In this document: positions 16,852 to 24,972 of the stretch, piece after piece
Layout: every line of letters starts with the position of its first letter
Position numbering within the stretch: the first letter of the stretch is position 1
From: Oscillospiraceae bacterium
Lineage (GTDB): Bacteria; Bacillota; Clostridia; Oscillospirales; Ruminococcaceae
DNA length: 64,000 nt
Direction of reading: 5' to 3'
NCBI GenBank assembly: GCA_025758045.1
Contig: CP107208.1
Span: forward strand, 2,418,001-2,482,000
Made by a program: the position numbers and the translations under genes
Notes under the pieces: model-generated
Told to the model about the DNA's origin: nothing
The model's database searches: none
The model's input: the letters and a program-made list of their open reading frames with translations, nothing else

Positions 16852-18012
16852 TTATTGCTTCGCTTGCAAGATTTTACAGCGCACTGCCAGAGCATCAACC
16901 AAGATGTTGGCACGGTTTGGCTCACCGAAATGCGCTTGTTCAAAAATTGCAAGAACCTCATCTTTACAATCATCCAGCGCAGCAAGATTCAGCGCTGGCA
17001 ATCCATCTCTTGCAAGGGCAAGCTGTGCCTGCTGTGTGGCAGCGAACGGTTTGGCGGGGGCATCGGCCAGTGCGTCGATTTTGGAGGCGTACTGGTCGAA
17101 CCAAAGGCTCGTGCCGCTGTCAAAAATCGGTGCGAAACCGACCCATTCCAGCGTTACTGCGTCACGGATAGCGCCAAAATTGCCGAAGTGACGATCCTGA
17201 TTACAAATCAGATAATCCAGAATCATCATCTGTTGCAACCGCTCGGGCACATCCGGGATACCCAGCTTTTCACAGCAAGCGAGGAAATGGTCGTAGGCGC
17301 TCACACCGTCCGCGCGGGGGAAAGCCGAAAAGATATAGTAGGCGCTGACAAAGTCCTGCCGGTCGGTTGTCATATTCGGGCAAACGGAATAGGGCTTGTC
17401 CCCCTCAAACAGCAGGCTGTATTCCACATGCGGGATGCCCAGCTTGCGGCAGAGCAGGGAAGCGACAACCTCGTTGAACGGCTCCTGCTGGGCCATGCCG
17501 CTACCGCCCTTTACCAACACACGCTGGCAGTTCAGAATCTTCCATTTCTTTTTCAGCCAGCCGTCCGAGGTGTTGCAGGGGGAGGCAAGGTCAATGCTGT
17601 CCTGCTGCGGAATCTGCCCAAACAGAATGTTGCCGACATCTTCCGAAAAATCATTATTATAGAAATTGACCTTGCTCCATTCCAGTGGCTGTTCTGCAGG
17701 ATTGAGCCAGTATTGATCGGACAGGCTTAGTGCAAAGCACTTCATCATCAAAGTGCTGGCGGACAGCTGTAACTTCTTCTGAACCTGCAAATCCTCCAGC
17801 GCACGGTGAAATCCCGAACGGCTGGCAGGGATGGTACGTCCGGCCAACCAAAGATTCAGATTCTTGGCAAGCTCCTTGTGGTCGGGGGCGTATAGTCCAA
17901 TCGGCAGGTGAGCAGGTTGCAGCACATCGTCTACACGGTATACCGTGCCGCTGATGTCATTGACGCTCAGCACGGCAACGACAGTTTCACGGTGCATCAA
18001 AATATACTTCAT
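16852..18012 (-). CDS. HipA-like kinase-fold protein without HipB
   Basis: The 386-aa protein has an N-terminal region resembling the HipA N-subdomain. An ATP-binding segment follows (RVLVKGGSGMAQQEPFNEVV), then the catalytic loop ICNQDRHFGNFG and a metal-binding FDSGTSL, in the order seen in HipA-family Ser/Thr kinases. AAAGGTGGG precedes the ATG. HipA proteins normally pair with a HipB repressor encoded just upstream; none is present. It might act alone as a phage-defence or dormancy kinase, or be regulatory. The catalytic Asp, Asn and DSG residues are all there, so the kinase may be active. Confidence 0.78.
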   Translation of the reverse strand: MKYILMHRETVVAVLSVNDISGTVYRVDDVLQPAHLPIGLYAPDHKELAKNLNLWLAGRTIPASRSGFHRALEDLQVQKKLQLSASTLMMKCFALSLSDQYWLNPAEQPLEWSKVNFYNNDFSEDVGNILFGQIPQQDSIDLASPCNTSDGWLKKKWKILNCQRVLVKGGSGMAQQEPFNEVVASLLCRKLGIPHVEYSLLFEGDKPYSVCPNMTTDRQDFVSAYYIFSAFPRADGVSAYDHFLACCEKLGIPDVPERLQQMMILDYLICNQDRHFGNFGAIRDAVTLEWVGFAPIFDSGTSLWFDQYASKIDALADAPAKPFAATQQAQLALARDGLPALNLAALDDCKDEVLAIFEQAHFGEPNRANILVDALAVRCKILQAKQ

Positions 18013-18047
18013 ATGTCCAGCCCACCTTTCAAATAAGTTATATCCAT

Positions 18048-18087
18048 ATTATACAAGGCAATGCGCATTTTAGCAACATTTTGTTGC
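18048..18087 (-). promoter_or_regulatory. Promoter and palindromic operator of the HipA-like gene
   Basis: On the minus strand TTGCTA (18076-18071) and TATAAT (18053-18048) are 17 bases apart. A perfect palindrome GCAACA-TTT-TGTTGC at 18073-18087 overlaps the -35 box, placing a dimeric repressor where it would block polymerase. Confidence 0.75.
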
Positions 18088-18306
18088 GTGATGATTCTAC
18101 TTTCTATGCCGCATAGCAACCCGTGATGTATGAAATCTGTATTGAAGAATTGAAACTGATTCCTATATCAAAAAATCCGTATGCGTGTTCAGCTATCATT
18201 CCTGTCTGCCAGCATAGTGTTCAAAGTTGTCCCGCAGCAATAAAAAATATATATAATCCTTACTTTGAAAGTGACTGCATTAACAATGAAAAACTTATCC
18301 CATGGA

Positions 18307-18382
18307 ACGCCGTGTGCAGTGAAAGCTGCTTGCACGGTGTGGACCGGGGCGAAAGGCTCGAAAGAGTCTGACCTATCGGTAT
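18307..18382 (+). mobile_element. Group II intron 3' remnant (domains V and VI)
   Basis: The 34 bases at 18307-18340 fold as a textbook domain V. An outer helix contains the CGC catalytic triad, a two-base TT bulge lies on the 3' side, and a short upper helix is capped by a GAAA tetraloop. A domain-VI-like hairpin follows (GGCTC-GAAA-GAGTC), with a candidate branch A in TGACCTAT. Directly after it VirB4 coding sequence resumes. The rest of the intron and its reverse transcriptase are missing, so it cannot move or splice. Confidence 0.75.
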
Positions 18383-18747
18383 TTTTGTTCCGCTACGAGT
18401 ACAGCGCCAATTTCTTCTACAAGCTGTGGAAGCGCATCCGCAAGTACAACGGACTTGTGACCGGGCTGACGCAGAATGTGGACGAACTGCTGCGCTCCGA
18501 CACCGCCCGCCTGATGCTGGCAAACTCGGAATTTTTGGTAATGCTGAACCAGAGCGCCACCGACCGCGCGGAACTGGCGAAGCTGCTGAACATCTCCGAC
18601 AACCAGCTTGGCTACGTCACCAATGTTCCCGCGGGCTGCGGGCTGATTCGCTGCGCGGGCAATATCGTACCTTTCACAAATTCCTTCCCGAAGGATACAA
18701 AGCTCTATAAACTGATGTCGACCAACCCGTCCGAGAAAAAGGAGTAA
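18382..18747 (+). pseudogene. VirB4/TraE-type conjugation ATPase, C-terminal fragment
   Basis: About 120 residues (FRYEYSANFFYKLWKRIRKY, GLTQNVDELL, MLANSEFLVMLNQSATDRAEL and YKLMSTNP) match the end of the VirB4-like ATPase of clostridial conjugative elements. The Walker A and B parts are gone. The frame begins where the group II intron remnant ends, so the gene was probably interrupted by that intron and later lost its 5' part. In intact elements VirB4 comes after Maff2, which fits the fragments at 2860-3959. Confidence 0.82.
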
Positions 18748-18757
18748 ATCTTTGCAT

Positions 18758-18787
18758 TATAAAAATAGAGGACCGCCGAAGCGGTCC
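18758..18787 (-). terminator. Terminator of the CPCC gene
   Basis: GGACCGC-CGAA-GCGGTCC at 18770-18787 forms a tight stem. On the minus strand it is followed by TCTATTTTTAT, 30 bases beyond the end of the gene at 18817. Confidence 0.65.
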
Positions 18788-18816
18788 GAAGGGGTGCTAC
18801 AAACTTGAATTCGACG

Positions 18817-19071
18817 CTATGATATTTCCTTTTCGTCATCTCTCGGTGGTCGAACATAGCGTAGCATTTCTTTTACACAAGCACCGAATTGCAAGAAATT
18901 GGATTTTGCTTCTTTTAGTGTTATTCCATGATTGGAGTCGCTTGGCTCGTTATCAGAAGTGATGAACGGGTCATTCTCCCAAAAGCAAACGGGACAAATA
19001 TACCCACAATCTTCATCTGCCGGGACATTGTAGGTAAGAAATCCACAACAAGGACATGGATATTTTTTCAT
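18817..19071 (-). CDS. Cysteine-rich CPCC family protein
   Basis: The 84-aa protein begins MKKYPCPCCGFLTY and continues YICPVCFWENDP, the two CxxC-like knuckles of the CPCC family (a zinc-ribbon-like fold). The function is unknown; members often lie near toxin or immunity genes, so an immunity role is possible but unproved here. The ribosome site is weak. It lies between two conjugative-element fragments and is probably an inserted cargo gene. Confidence 0.78.
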   Translation of the reverse strand: MKKYPCPCCGFLTYNVPADEDCGYICPVCFWENDPFITSDNEPSDSNHGITLKEAKSNFLQFGACVKEMLRYVRPPRDDEKEIS

Positions 19072-19118
19072 TACGGAGTTTGTTCGCCCCTTTCATTTTT
19101 CAAATTTATAGACCTATT

Positions 19119-19325
19119 TTAATGCTGCCAAATATTGTTTTCCAAATCCCGCAGCCGTCCCTTATAGTCATCTATCAGAGCCTGAACATTTTCCCCCTGC
19201 GGGAAGGTCACCAGATAGCCGTCCCCAGCTTCATGAAAGCCGATGATTCCGGCAAGCCCTGCCATCTCGGCCACTTTCAGCAGGGTGTGGTAGTCATACT
19301 CGGCGGCACTGATATATAAATTCAT
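19119..19325 (-). CDS. Small hypothetical protein
   Basis: The 68-aa product starts at ATG 19325 after GAGG; an upstream in-frame ATG at 19379 overlaps a terminator hairpin and is unlikely. The sequence MNLYISAAEYDYHTLLKVAEM is followed by a small alpha/beta pattern with no cysteines or membrane segment. Its sequence recalls DUF4911-like small domains only faintly. No function is assigned. Confidence 0.5.
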   Translation of the reverse strand: MNLYISAAEYDYHTLLKVAEMAGLAGIIGFHEAGDGYLVTFPQGENVQALIDDYKGRLRDLENNIWQH

Positions 19326-19391
19326 GGGAGAAACCTCGCGTTTCAAAGAGATGATTCTATTATAGCAACATCTTTTCATAATTGCAAAGAA

Positions 19392-19437
19392 AATGCTGTA
19401 TCGTCCAGAATCGGAAGATACAGCATTGCTTTTTTAT
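19392..19437 (+). terminator. Terminator hairpin
   Basis: AATGCTGTATC (19392-19402) and GATACAGCATT (19417-19427) pair perfectly, followed by GCTTTTTTA. No + strand gene directly precedes it. The 319 bases between 19326 and 19644 contain this, a second small hairpin at 19518-19533 followed by GTTTGTTTT, and no gene. Confidence 0.7.
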
Positions 19438-19644
19438 ATGTAATGGCCCTTTAGCCCAATTTGTTGTCTGGCCTTGACCGAGCGATTGCTCTGGCATGGT
19501 CTAAGGCGCAGTGGTGTGCGGGATGCTTCCCGCGTTTGTTTTGATTACAAGACTTATTATAGCGGCGACTTGTGTGTAGAATTTAAAAGCTGTTTGAACG
19601 ATTTTGAAATTCAATTTGAATAATTTATGACGTGGGGTGATGCC

Positions 19645-19989
19645 ATGAAAGATATTAAAGAAAAGCCAACCGCGCATATGCCGAGAAGCAATGCAACCGG
19701 GGAAATCCCGAAAGCTGCGCTGAAAAAGGCGTGGGCGGAGGCCAAGGAGAAAAGCCGAACCATGCTGCGAGAAAGCACTTCTACGCAGGGAGACGGTGAT
19801 TATACAAAGCCACAGACTTTTGAGATTGATAAAATGTCGGCGATTCTACACCGGATGTGCCACAATGCATACCGGTACAGGGCAGGAGATTCCCGCTTTT
19901 TCCGGTTCCAGGCGTCCCGTCTTTTCATCCCTGCGGAAGCAGGTGATGCAGCCGCTGTCCTGATTGGCAGCCAGCAGCATATAGGATAA
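19645..19989 (+). pseudogene. 5' part of a CD1108-type conjugative-element protein, truncated
   Basis: GGGGTGAT precedes the ATG. The first 60 or so residues (MKDIKEKPTAHMPRS, IPKAALKKAWAEAKEKSR) resemble the basic N-terminus of the CD1108-type membrane or peptidase protein encoded directly after VirB4 in clostridial conjugative elements. Near 19845 the frame enters DNA that encodes a lactonase end on the other strand and stops by chance at 19989. This is the right end of the element carcass. Confidence 0.6.
19845..19988 (-). pseudogene. Lactonase (6-phosphogluconolactonase-like) 3' fragment
   Basis: In the minus frame about 47 residues (LSYMLLAANQDSGCITCFRR, then DEKTGRLEPEKAGISCPVP and VCIVA) match the final blade of YbhE/COG2706 beta-propeller lactonases. 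It directly follows the isomerase gene at 19991, in another frame, with no start codon. I read it as the stub left when the mobile element or a deletion removed the rest of the gene. Confidence 0.6.
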
Positions 19990-19990
19990 C

Positions 19991-21727
19991 TCAGTTGCGA
20001 ACACAGGCAAGAATGACCTTGACCTCGCTGCCGTCCGGGCTGTAAATTTCATAATCGCCGGCTGCCTGAGGAACAATGCAGGTTTCGGCATAGTGCAGCT
20101 CCAGAGGAGGGAACGCATCGCTTTTGCTGCGCAGAACCGCCCGCGTACCATCAACCAGGTTCAGCATATGCACACTGCCGTTGCGATGTACCGGCAGGGC
20201 AGAAGATGTTGTAAAGCGGAATGTGTCCAGAAACTCCCGTTCATGCAGACCGGTGCGCACAACCGTTCCGTTTTCGCCGGTATAAACTTCTGCCACTGCG
20301 TTGACAAGGTTTCTGTGAACCCATTCGGTATTACGGTACCATTGGATGTTGGCTGCACCATGTTCAAGGTGGATGGGGCGCGGTTTGCCGTCAAGGTCAA
20401 CACGACCCCAGTCCCACAGCTTGAATGTGAAAATATAGGGTGTAGCGCTGATTTCCAGCACCATGGTATCTGCACCGGAACAATGCACAGTGCCGGCCGG
20501 AATCAGCACATGGTCATGCTTCTTGACGGGAATCTTGTTGACAAATTTTTCTGCCGGGAAAGGCTTGCCGCCGTTCTGGGCCGTCTGCAGGGCGTCGATC
20601 ATTTCTTCCGGCTTTGTACCGGCTTTAATGCCCAGATAGACGCAAGGGGCTTCGCCGGCAGCATCCAGAAGATAGTAGCTCTCATCCTGTGTATAGTGCA
20701 TATGGAAATGGCTCTGGATGTATTCGGTCAGGGGGTGAACCTGAAGCGAAAGGTTCTGCCCGTGCATGGTGTCCAGCATATCAAAACGAATGGGAAATTC
20801 CTTGCCGAAGCGTGCATGAACACGGTCACCCAGAAGCTCACGCGGGTGCGCATAGACAAGGTTGAGCGCCGGCGTTTCCACAACACAGGAACCGAAATCC
20901 AGCAGCAGGCTGTTTTCCTCCGGAACGCCGTCAAAGCTCCAAGCATAGTTGCTGCCGTTTTCGGGCAGGTCAAAATGCGTTTTCATCCAGTCGCCGCCCC
21001 AAACGCCCGGGTCAAAGTAAGGCACCATGCGGAACGGCTGTGCCGCAGCTTTGGATAGTGCATCACGGTAAGCGGTACCCGGCACAATGGCAGGGTTGCC
21101 GGCTGATGTGGTATCGAGATAATAGTCAAAAACCGGCAGCAGTTTGTCCTTGATCCGGTCGCCCCAGCGCCATTCGGCAAAATAGCCGCGCTTATATTTT
21201 GCGCGCTGCGGCAGGTCATGCATGGCTGTATGCCAGTTGTCCTGCCCTTTGCGGAAACGGAGCTGAATTTCCCACCGCGTAATGTCCGCATAGATGGTGA
21301 TGTCTGCACGTTCCACAAGAGAGGCACCGACACCGTAAACCAGTACCAGACCATCCGTTACGGCATCAATTTTTCCCCGGGCGGCACACAGTGCTTCTTC
21401 CGGGTAAAAATTTTTCATCTGCCAGGTGGTCATGATGCCGAACACAGGGTCGTCCGTCAGTTCGTGTTCGATTTTTGCATCCAGCTCAGCGGGCAGGATT
21501 GCCAGATCATCTGCATGGATGACAAGCTCGGCATGCGGGAACAGTGCAAGGATCTCCGCTTGATCGGTACCGGGGTAGCATTCAACCGTCACAACGGTTT
21601 TGCTGCTGCCTGCACACAGGGCGTGCAGTTCCTGTTTTACGGCATCGGTTCCCCGTGCAGCATGGTCGGCGGCACCGACCTGTATGGTGGGGAAGCGCCG
21701 GTAAGGGTAAGTAGAGGGATTCGGCAT
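19991..21727 (-). CDS. Mannose-6-phosphate isomerase, long class I type
   Basis: The 578-aa protein starts at ATG 21727 after AGGTG; an earlier in-frame ATG at 21853 lacks support. Residues 1-250 form an extra domain of unknown role that recalls nucleoside-kinase-like parts (GVGASLVERADITIYADITR). The C-terminal part is a cupin isomerase: SLQVHPLTEYIQSHFHMHYT, DESYYLLDA, then HDHVLIPAGTVHCSG, giving the usual His/Glu/His zinc ligands. It converts mannose-6-phosphate to fructose-6-phosphate. It is divergent from the GntR gene and belongs to the sugar locus, together with a second, shorter isomerase at 41857. Confidence 0.85.
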   Translation of the reverse strand: MPNPSTYPYRRFPTIQVGAADHAARGTDAVKQELHALCAGSSKTVVTVECYPGTDQAEILALFPHAELVIHADDLAILPAELDAKIEHELTDDPVFGIMTTWQMKNFYPEEALCAARGKIDAVTDGLVLVYGVGASLVERADITIYADITRWEIQLRFRKGQDNWHTAMHDLPQRAKYKRGYFAEWRWGDRIKDKLLPVFDYYLDTTSAGNPAIVPGTAYRDALSKAAAQPFRMVPYFDPGVWGGDWMKTHFDLPENGSNYAWSFDGVPEENSLLLDFGSCVVETPALNLVYAHPRELLGDRVHARFGKEFPIRFDMLDTMHGQNLSLQVHPLTEYIQSHFHMHYTQDESYYLLDAAGEAPCVYLGIKAGTKPEEMIDALQTAQNGGKPFPAEKFVNKIPVKKHDHVLIPAGTVHCSGADTMVLEISATPYIFTFKLWDWGRVDLDGKPRPIHLEHGAANIQWYRNTEWVHRNLVNAVAEVYTGENGTVVRTGLHEREFLDTFRFTTSSALPVHRNGSVHMLNLVDGTRAVLRSKSDAFPPLELHYAETCIVPQAAGDYEIYSPDGSEVKVILACVRN

Positions 21728-21766
21728 AAAAGGCACCTGCTTTCGGATATTTTGTACGATATAATC

Positions 21767-21796
21767 AACATACACGGAAGCGGGACAAATGTCAAT
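21767..21796 (-). promoter_or_regulatory. Promoter for the long mannose-6-phosphate isomerase
   Basis: On the minus strand TTGACA (21796-21791) and TATGTT (21772-21767) are 18 bases apart and lie about 40 bases before the ATG at 21727. Confidence 0.6.
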
Positions 21797-21833
21797 ACAT
21801 TTCTGAATAAAATTAAAATTAGTAATTACATCT

Positions 21834-21862
21834 TTACAAGTTGCCGTCTGCATGGTATACTT
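21834..21862 (+). promoter_or_regulatory. Promoter for the GntR-ROK operon
   Basis: TTTACA (21834-21839) and TATACT (21857-21862) are separated by 17 bases and lie about 98 bases before the GntR start. Confidence 0.7.
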
Positions 21863-21959
21863 GATTCAGAAGTTCTGTGTGGTATAAATCTGCGCTGTGA
21901 CAATATTTTTGCGCGGAGAACGCCGGAAACAGCACATCAGCAGGGAGGTTAGATATAGT

Positions 21960-22688
21960 ATGCCGCAGCCGCGATATCTTCAGATTGTACAGCAGTTAAG
22001 GGATCGGATACAGAATGGGGAATACCCGCCGAACACCCGCATTCCCACAGAAAACGAGCTGTCTGTTTCTATGGGGGTAAGCCGCCCCACGGTTCGTCAG
22101 GCGCTGAACCTGCTTGAACAGGAAGGACGCCTGACAAGGGTCAAGGGAAGCGGCACCTATGTGACAGAACCAAAAATACAGCACGAATCCACGCGGTTCG
22201 TGATCGGCTATCAGGAAGAAAGCCGGGAACGGCACAACCACCTGCACACCAGCGTGCTGGCACTGCAAAAAGAAAAACCGGGCAAGCTTGCCGCCAAAGC
22301 ACTGGGTCTTGCCGAGGGGGAACGCGTGACCCGGATGGTTCGGCTGCGCTGGCTGGAAGGTATGTATAACGGTTGCCCCATTGTGTATACAACGGTGTAT
22401 GTGCCGGTACGCCTTTTCCCGGAAATGGATGAACAAAACTTTACGGATGCATCCTTTTACGAAATGCTGGACAGCCGTGGGCTGACCGTCATGCGAACCT
22501 CTCAGCGACTGGATGTGCGCATGCCCCCGGCAGAGGTCGCGGCAGAGCTTAAACTGTCGCCTTTTGAACCGACAGTCTATATTGTTTCGACCGGCTACGG
22601 TCAGAACGGCACTGCGGTGGAATACAGCGAAAGTTATTATCCGGCAAGCCGGAGCAGCTTTAATATTGAAATCAACCGGGGGCGATAA
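21960..22688 (+). CDS. GntR/HutC-family transcriptional regulator
   Basis: The 242-aa protein starts at an ATG after GGGAGG; an upstream in-frame ATG at 21897 lacks a ribosome site. Residues 1-70 are a GntR winged helix (RYLQIVQQLRDRIQNGEYPP, IPTENELSVSMGVSRPTVRQ, GSGTYV). Residues 80-240 are a UTRA ligand domain (LAEGERVTRMVRLRW, IVYTTVYVP, AVEYSESYYPA), which typically senses a phosphorylated sugar. It probably represses itself, the ROK kinase gene two bases downstream, and perhaps the divergent isomerase. Confidence 0.9.
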   Translation: MPQPRYLQIVQQLRDRIQNGEYPPNTRIPTENELSVSMGVSRPTVRQALNLLEQEGRLTRVKGSGTYVTEPKIQHESTRFVIGYQEESRERHNHLHTSVLALQKEKPGKLAAKALGLAEGERVTRMVRLRWLEGMYNGCPIVYTTVYVPVRLFPEMDEQNFTDASFYEMLDSRGLTVMRTSQRLDVRMPPAEVAAELKLSPFEPTVYIVSTGYGQNGTAVEYSESYYPASRSSFNIEINRGR

Positions 22689-22689
22689 A

Positions 22690-23565
22690 ATGCAGGAAGT
22701 ATATCTGTGTCTGGATGTGGGCGGTACGGAAATCAAGGCTGCGCCTCTGGATAAAAGAGGAAATTTTCTGGCGCCTGTCCGCCATTTCCCGGCAATGGCC
22801 GGCGCGGACAGGCAAACGTTGCTTGAAAACTTTGGTTGGATTTTTAGCAGTATCTGCCCGGAAAATGCTGTTCCCATTGAAATTGATCTTGCGTTTCCGG
22901 GACCGTTTGACTATAAAAACGGCATCTGCCTTTTACAAGGACTGGACAAATACGATGCACTGTACGGCTGCAATCTGCGCCGAGCATTCTCCGAAATCAG
23001 CGGCTTGCCGGAGCAAAGGATTCAATTTATCAATGATGCAGCGGCCTTTGCGTTGGGGGAAATGACCTTTGGTCAGGCGACGCAAGCCGGGCGAGCTCTG
23101 TTTGTAGCAGTGGGAACCGGCTGCGGCAGTGCATTTGGGGTGAACGGATTTCTGGCTGAAGAAGGTACACCCGGTGTGCCGCCAAACGGATATTTTTATA
23201 ATGCACCGTTTCGGGACAGCTGCGTAGACGACTATATTTCCCGGCGGGGGCTGGAAAAGCTGTCCGGCGAGATGCTGGGTGTGCCGCTGGATGGTCGTGC
23301 GCTTGCTGAACGCATCGCCGCCGGGGACGAACGGGCCAAAGCCTGTTTCCGGTGCTTTGGTGAACAGCTGTGCGATGCATTGCAGCCGCAGATCGAAGCA
23401 TTCTGTCCGGACACGCTCTGCATGGGGGGACAGATTATGGCAAGCGCGGCATTATTTCTGCACCCGTTGGAAAAACTTTGTACAAACAAGAAGATTACTT
23501 TATATATTACACAGGATACTTCTCTGCGGACTATGCAGGGGCTGACAAGAGCTGCCAGCCGGTAG
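22690..23565 (+). CDS. ROK-family sugar kinase or regulator-like protein
   Basis: The 291-aa product shows the ROK ATP site CLDVGGTEIKAAPL at the start, INDAAAFALGE with the catalytic Asp, and VAVGTGCGSAFGVNG. The zinc motif CxCGxxGCxE that typical ROK hexokinases carry is missing; the equivalent stretch reads GTPGVPPNGYFYN. The protein still has the catalytic Asp, so it may phosphorylate a hexose or an N-acetyl sugar with altered structure. It forms an operon with the GntR gene. Confidence 0.82.
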   Translation: MQEVYLCLDVGGTEIKAAPLDKRGNFLAPVRHFPAMAGADRQTLLENFGWIFSSICPENAVPIEIDLAFPGPFDYKNGICLLQGLDKYDALYGCNLRRAFSEISGLPEQRIQFINDAAAFALGEMTFGQATQAGRALFVAVGTGCGSAFGVNGFLAEEGTPGVPPNGYFYNAPFRDSCVDDYISRRGLEKLSGEMLGVPLDGRALAERIAAGDERAKACFRCFGEQLCDALQPQIEAFCPDTLCMGGQIMASAALFLHPLEKLCTNKKITLYITQDTSLRTMQGLTRAASR

Positions 23566-23583
23566 GCATATATCAATCTGCTT

Positions 23584-23775
23584 ATATATCTGGAAAAATT
23601 TCAGTCCATGGAGCACTTCAAATAGGAACTCGTCGAATATCTGGATTACTACAACAACCGCAGAATCAGGGCAAAACAAAAGGGCTTGCCGCCTGCAATT
23701 CACAGACAACAAACCCTTTCGGCTGCTTGAACAATTTTTACTTCAAAATATGACCCTGACTTTTTGGGATCACCT
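23584..23775 (+). mobile_element. IS3-family insertion sequence remnant
   Basis: The frame from 23590 reads LEKFQSMEHFK, then an in-frame TAG at 23623, then ELVEYLDYYNNRRIRAKQKG and LPPAIHRQQTLSAA to a TGA at 23730. This is the C-terminus of an IS3/IS150-type DDE transposase with the YYNNRRI motif. It ends in the IS tail CTGACTTTTTGGGATCAC near 23756-23775. Only about 190 bases remain and the nonsense codon makes it dead. Confidence 0.8.
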
Positions 23776-23831
23776 CAAAACCGCGGATGTCCTGCTATTT
23801 ATTTGGCGAAAAAACCATGTAGCTGATTGCT

Positions 23832-24902
23832 TTATAGAATAGACTCGGCAGGCTTTGAAGCTTTTGAATCGGATGCCAGCACGCCGCGGTAAAGCACTTC
23901 GGAAGAAACGTAACTGACTTCGGGCGCCGCTTTCGGGTGTTCTATCACAAAAAGAATCTTGGCGGCCAAGCGAGAACCGATGGTTTTCGGCTTTACATCG
24001 ACTGTTGTAATACGGTCGGCAACGTTCAAATATTCGCTGTTGTTGTCAAAGCCCGTCAGTACGATACGTCCTTCAGGGTCTATCCCTTTTTCTTCAAGAT
24101 AACGCTGGATGAAATGAGCAATATAGTCGCTGGCACAGACGATACCGTCCGGCATGGTTGGCAGGAAGTCCAGAAAGCGACTGATTTCCTCATAATGGGT
24201 GCGAAGACCCAATGACCCGGTAAGGTAAAGACTGGGGTTTGGAATGATCCCATGCTCATGCAGTGCATCCAGAAATCCCTCGTAACGGTCTTTGTTTGTC
24301 TGGGCGTATTCCACATCGCCTATGAAGCTGAGCTTTCGGCATCCATGAAGAAGCAGACTGTTTGTAATCTGCCGGATAAGATCACGACCCTCAATAATGA
24401 GCAGATCCCCATGTAACTGGTTATAGGGGACAGAGGGAACCGTGTCCAGAAAAACCTTTGGTATAGGTAAAGAGGATAACAGCCGCAGCAAGGGCGCAGA
24501 ATACGTGTTCAGTACAATGACACCATCTACTGTACCGTTTGTCAAAGGCTCCGGCAACACATAGCCCGCTTTGTAATTTGTGGGGAGATAGGTGTACATG
24601 AGGTTGACATTATGCTTGGAAAGATCCTTGGCAATCTGATGGATGATTTGCATCCAGAATAGAGAGGACTCCGGTCGGCACACGGCTACCGCCACAGTGC
24701 GTGAGTGGGGAGGCAGTTGAGCAGAGACGGTCGCAGTGGTATCCTGAGAGGGAGTGTGGAAATAGCCCATCTCGGTGGCTTTTTGATGGATTTGGGCACG
24801 CATAGAATCCGAAACGCCGGGACGGTTGCTTAACGCTTTCCATACGGTGATTCTGGAAACAGAAAGAGCATCGGCAATATCCTGCATGGTTGGTTTGCTC
24901 AT
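23832..24902 (-). CDS. LacI-family transcriptional regulator
   Basis: The 356-aa protein starts at ATG 24902 after GGAGGG; a longer frame to 24947 has no ribosome site. Residues 1-55 are a LacI helix-turn-helix (TMQDIADALSVSRITVWKAL, SNRPGVS) with the hinge helix poorly conserved. A periplasmic-binding-like sensor domain follows (VDGVIVLNTYSAPLL, GDLLIIEGRDLI, IVLTGFDNNSEYL). It is divergent from the ABC importer operon and most likely controls it through the GTTAAC sites in the 326-base gap. Confidence 0.9.
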   Translation of the reverse strand: MSKPTMQDIADALSVSRITVWKALSNRPGVSDSMRAQIHQKATEMGYFHTPSQDTTATVSAQLPPHSRTVAVAVCRPESSLFWMQIIHQIAKDLSKHNVNLMYTYLPTNYKAGYVLPEPLTNGTVDGVIVLNTYSAPLLRLLSSLPIPKVFLDTVPSVPYNQLHGDLLIIEGRDLIRQITNSLLLHGCRKLSFIGDVEYAQTNKDRYEGFLDALHEHGIIPNPSLYLTGSLGLRTHYEEISRFLDFLPTMPDGIVCASDYIAHFIQRYLEEKGIDPEGRIVLTGFDNNSEYLNVADRITTVDVKPKTIGSRLAAKILFVIEHPKAAPEVSYVSSEVLYRGVLASDSKASKPAESIL

Positions 24903-24972
24903 GAAAGAAACCCTCCATTTTTTTAGTTTATAGAAAGTATAGCACAATCACAAGAGAAAGGCAACACTAAAT

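Noticed and set aside
18123..18371. 82-codon + strand frame upstream of the VirB4 fragment
   Set aside because: No ribosome site, and its end lies inside the intron domain V structure.
19441..19560. Possible tRNA or riboswitch in the structured non-coding stretch
   Set aside because: No cloverleaf or known aptamer core could be drawn; only short hairpins.
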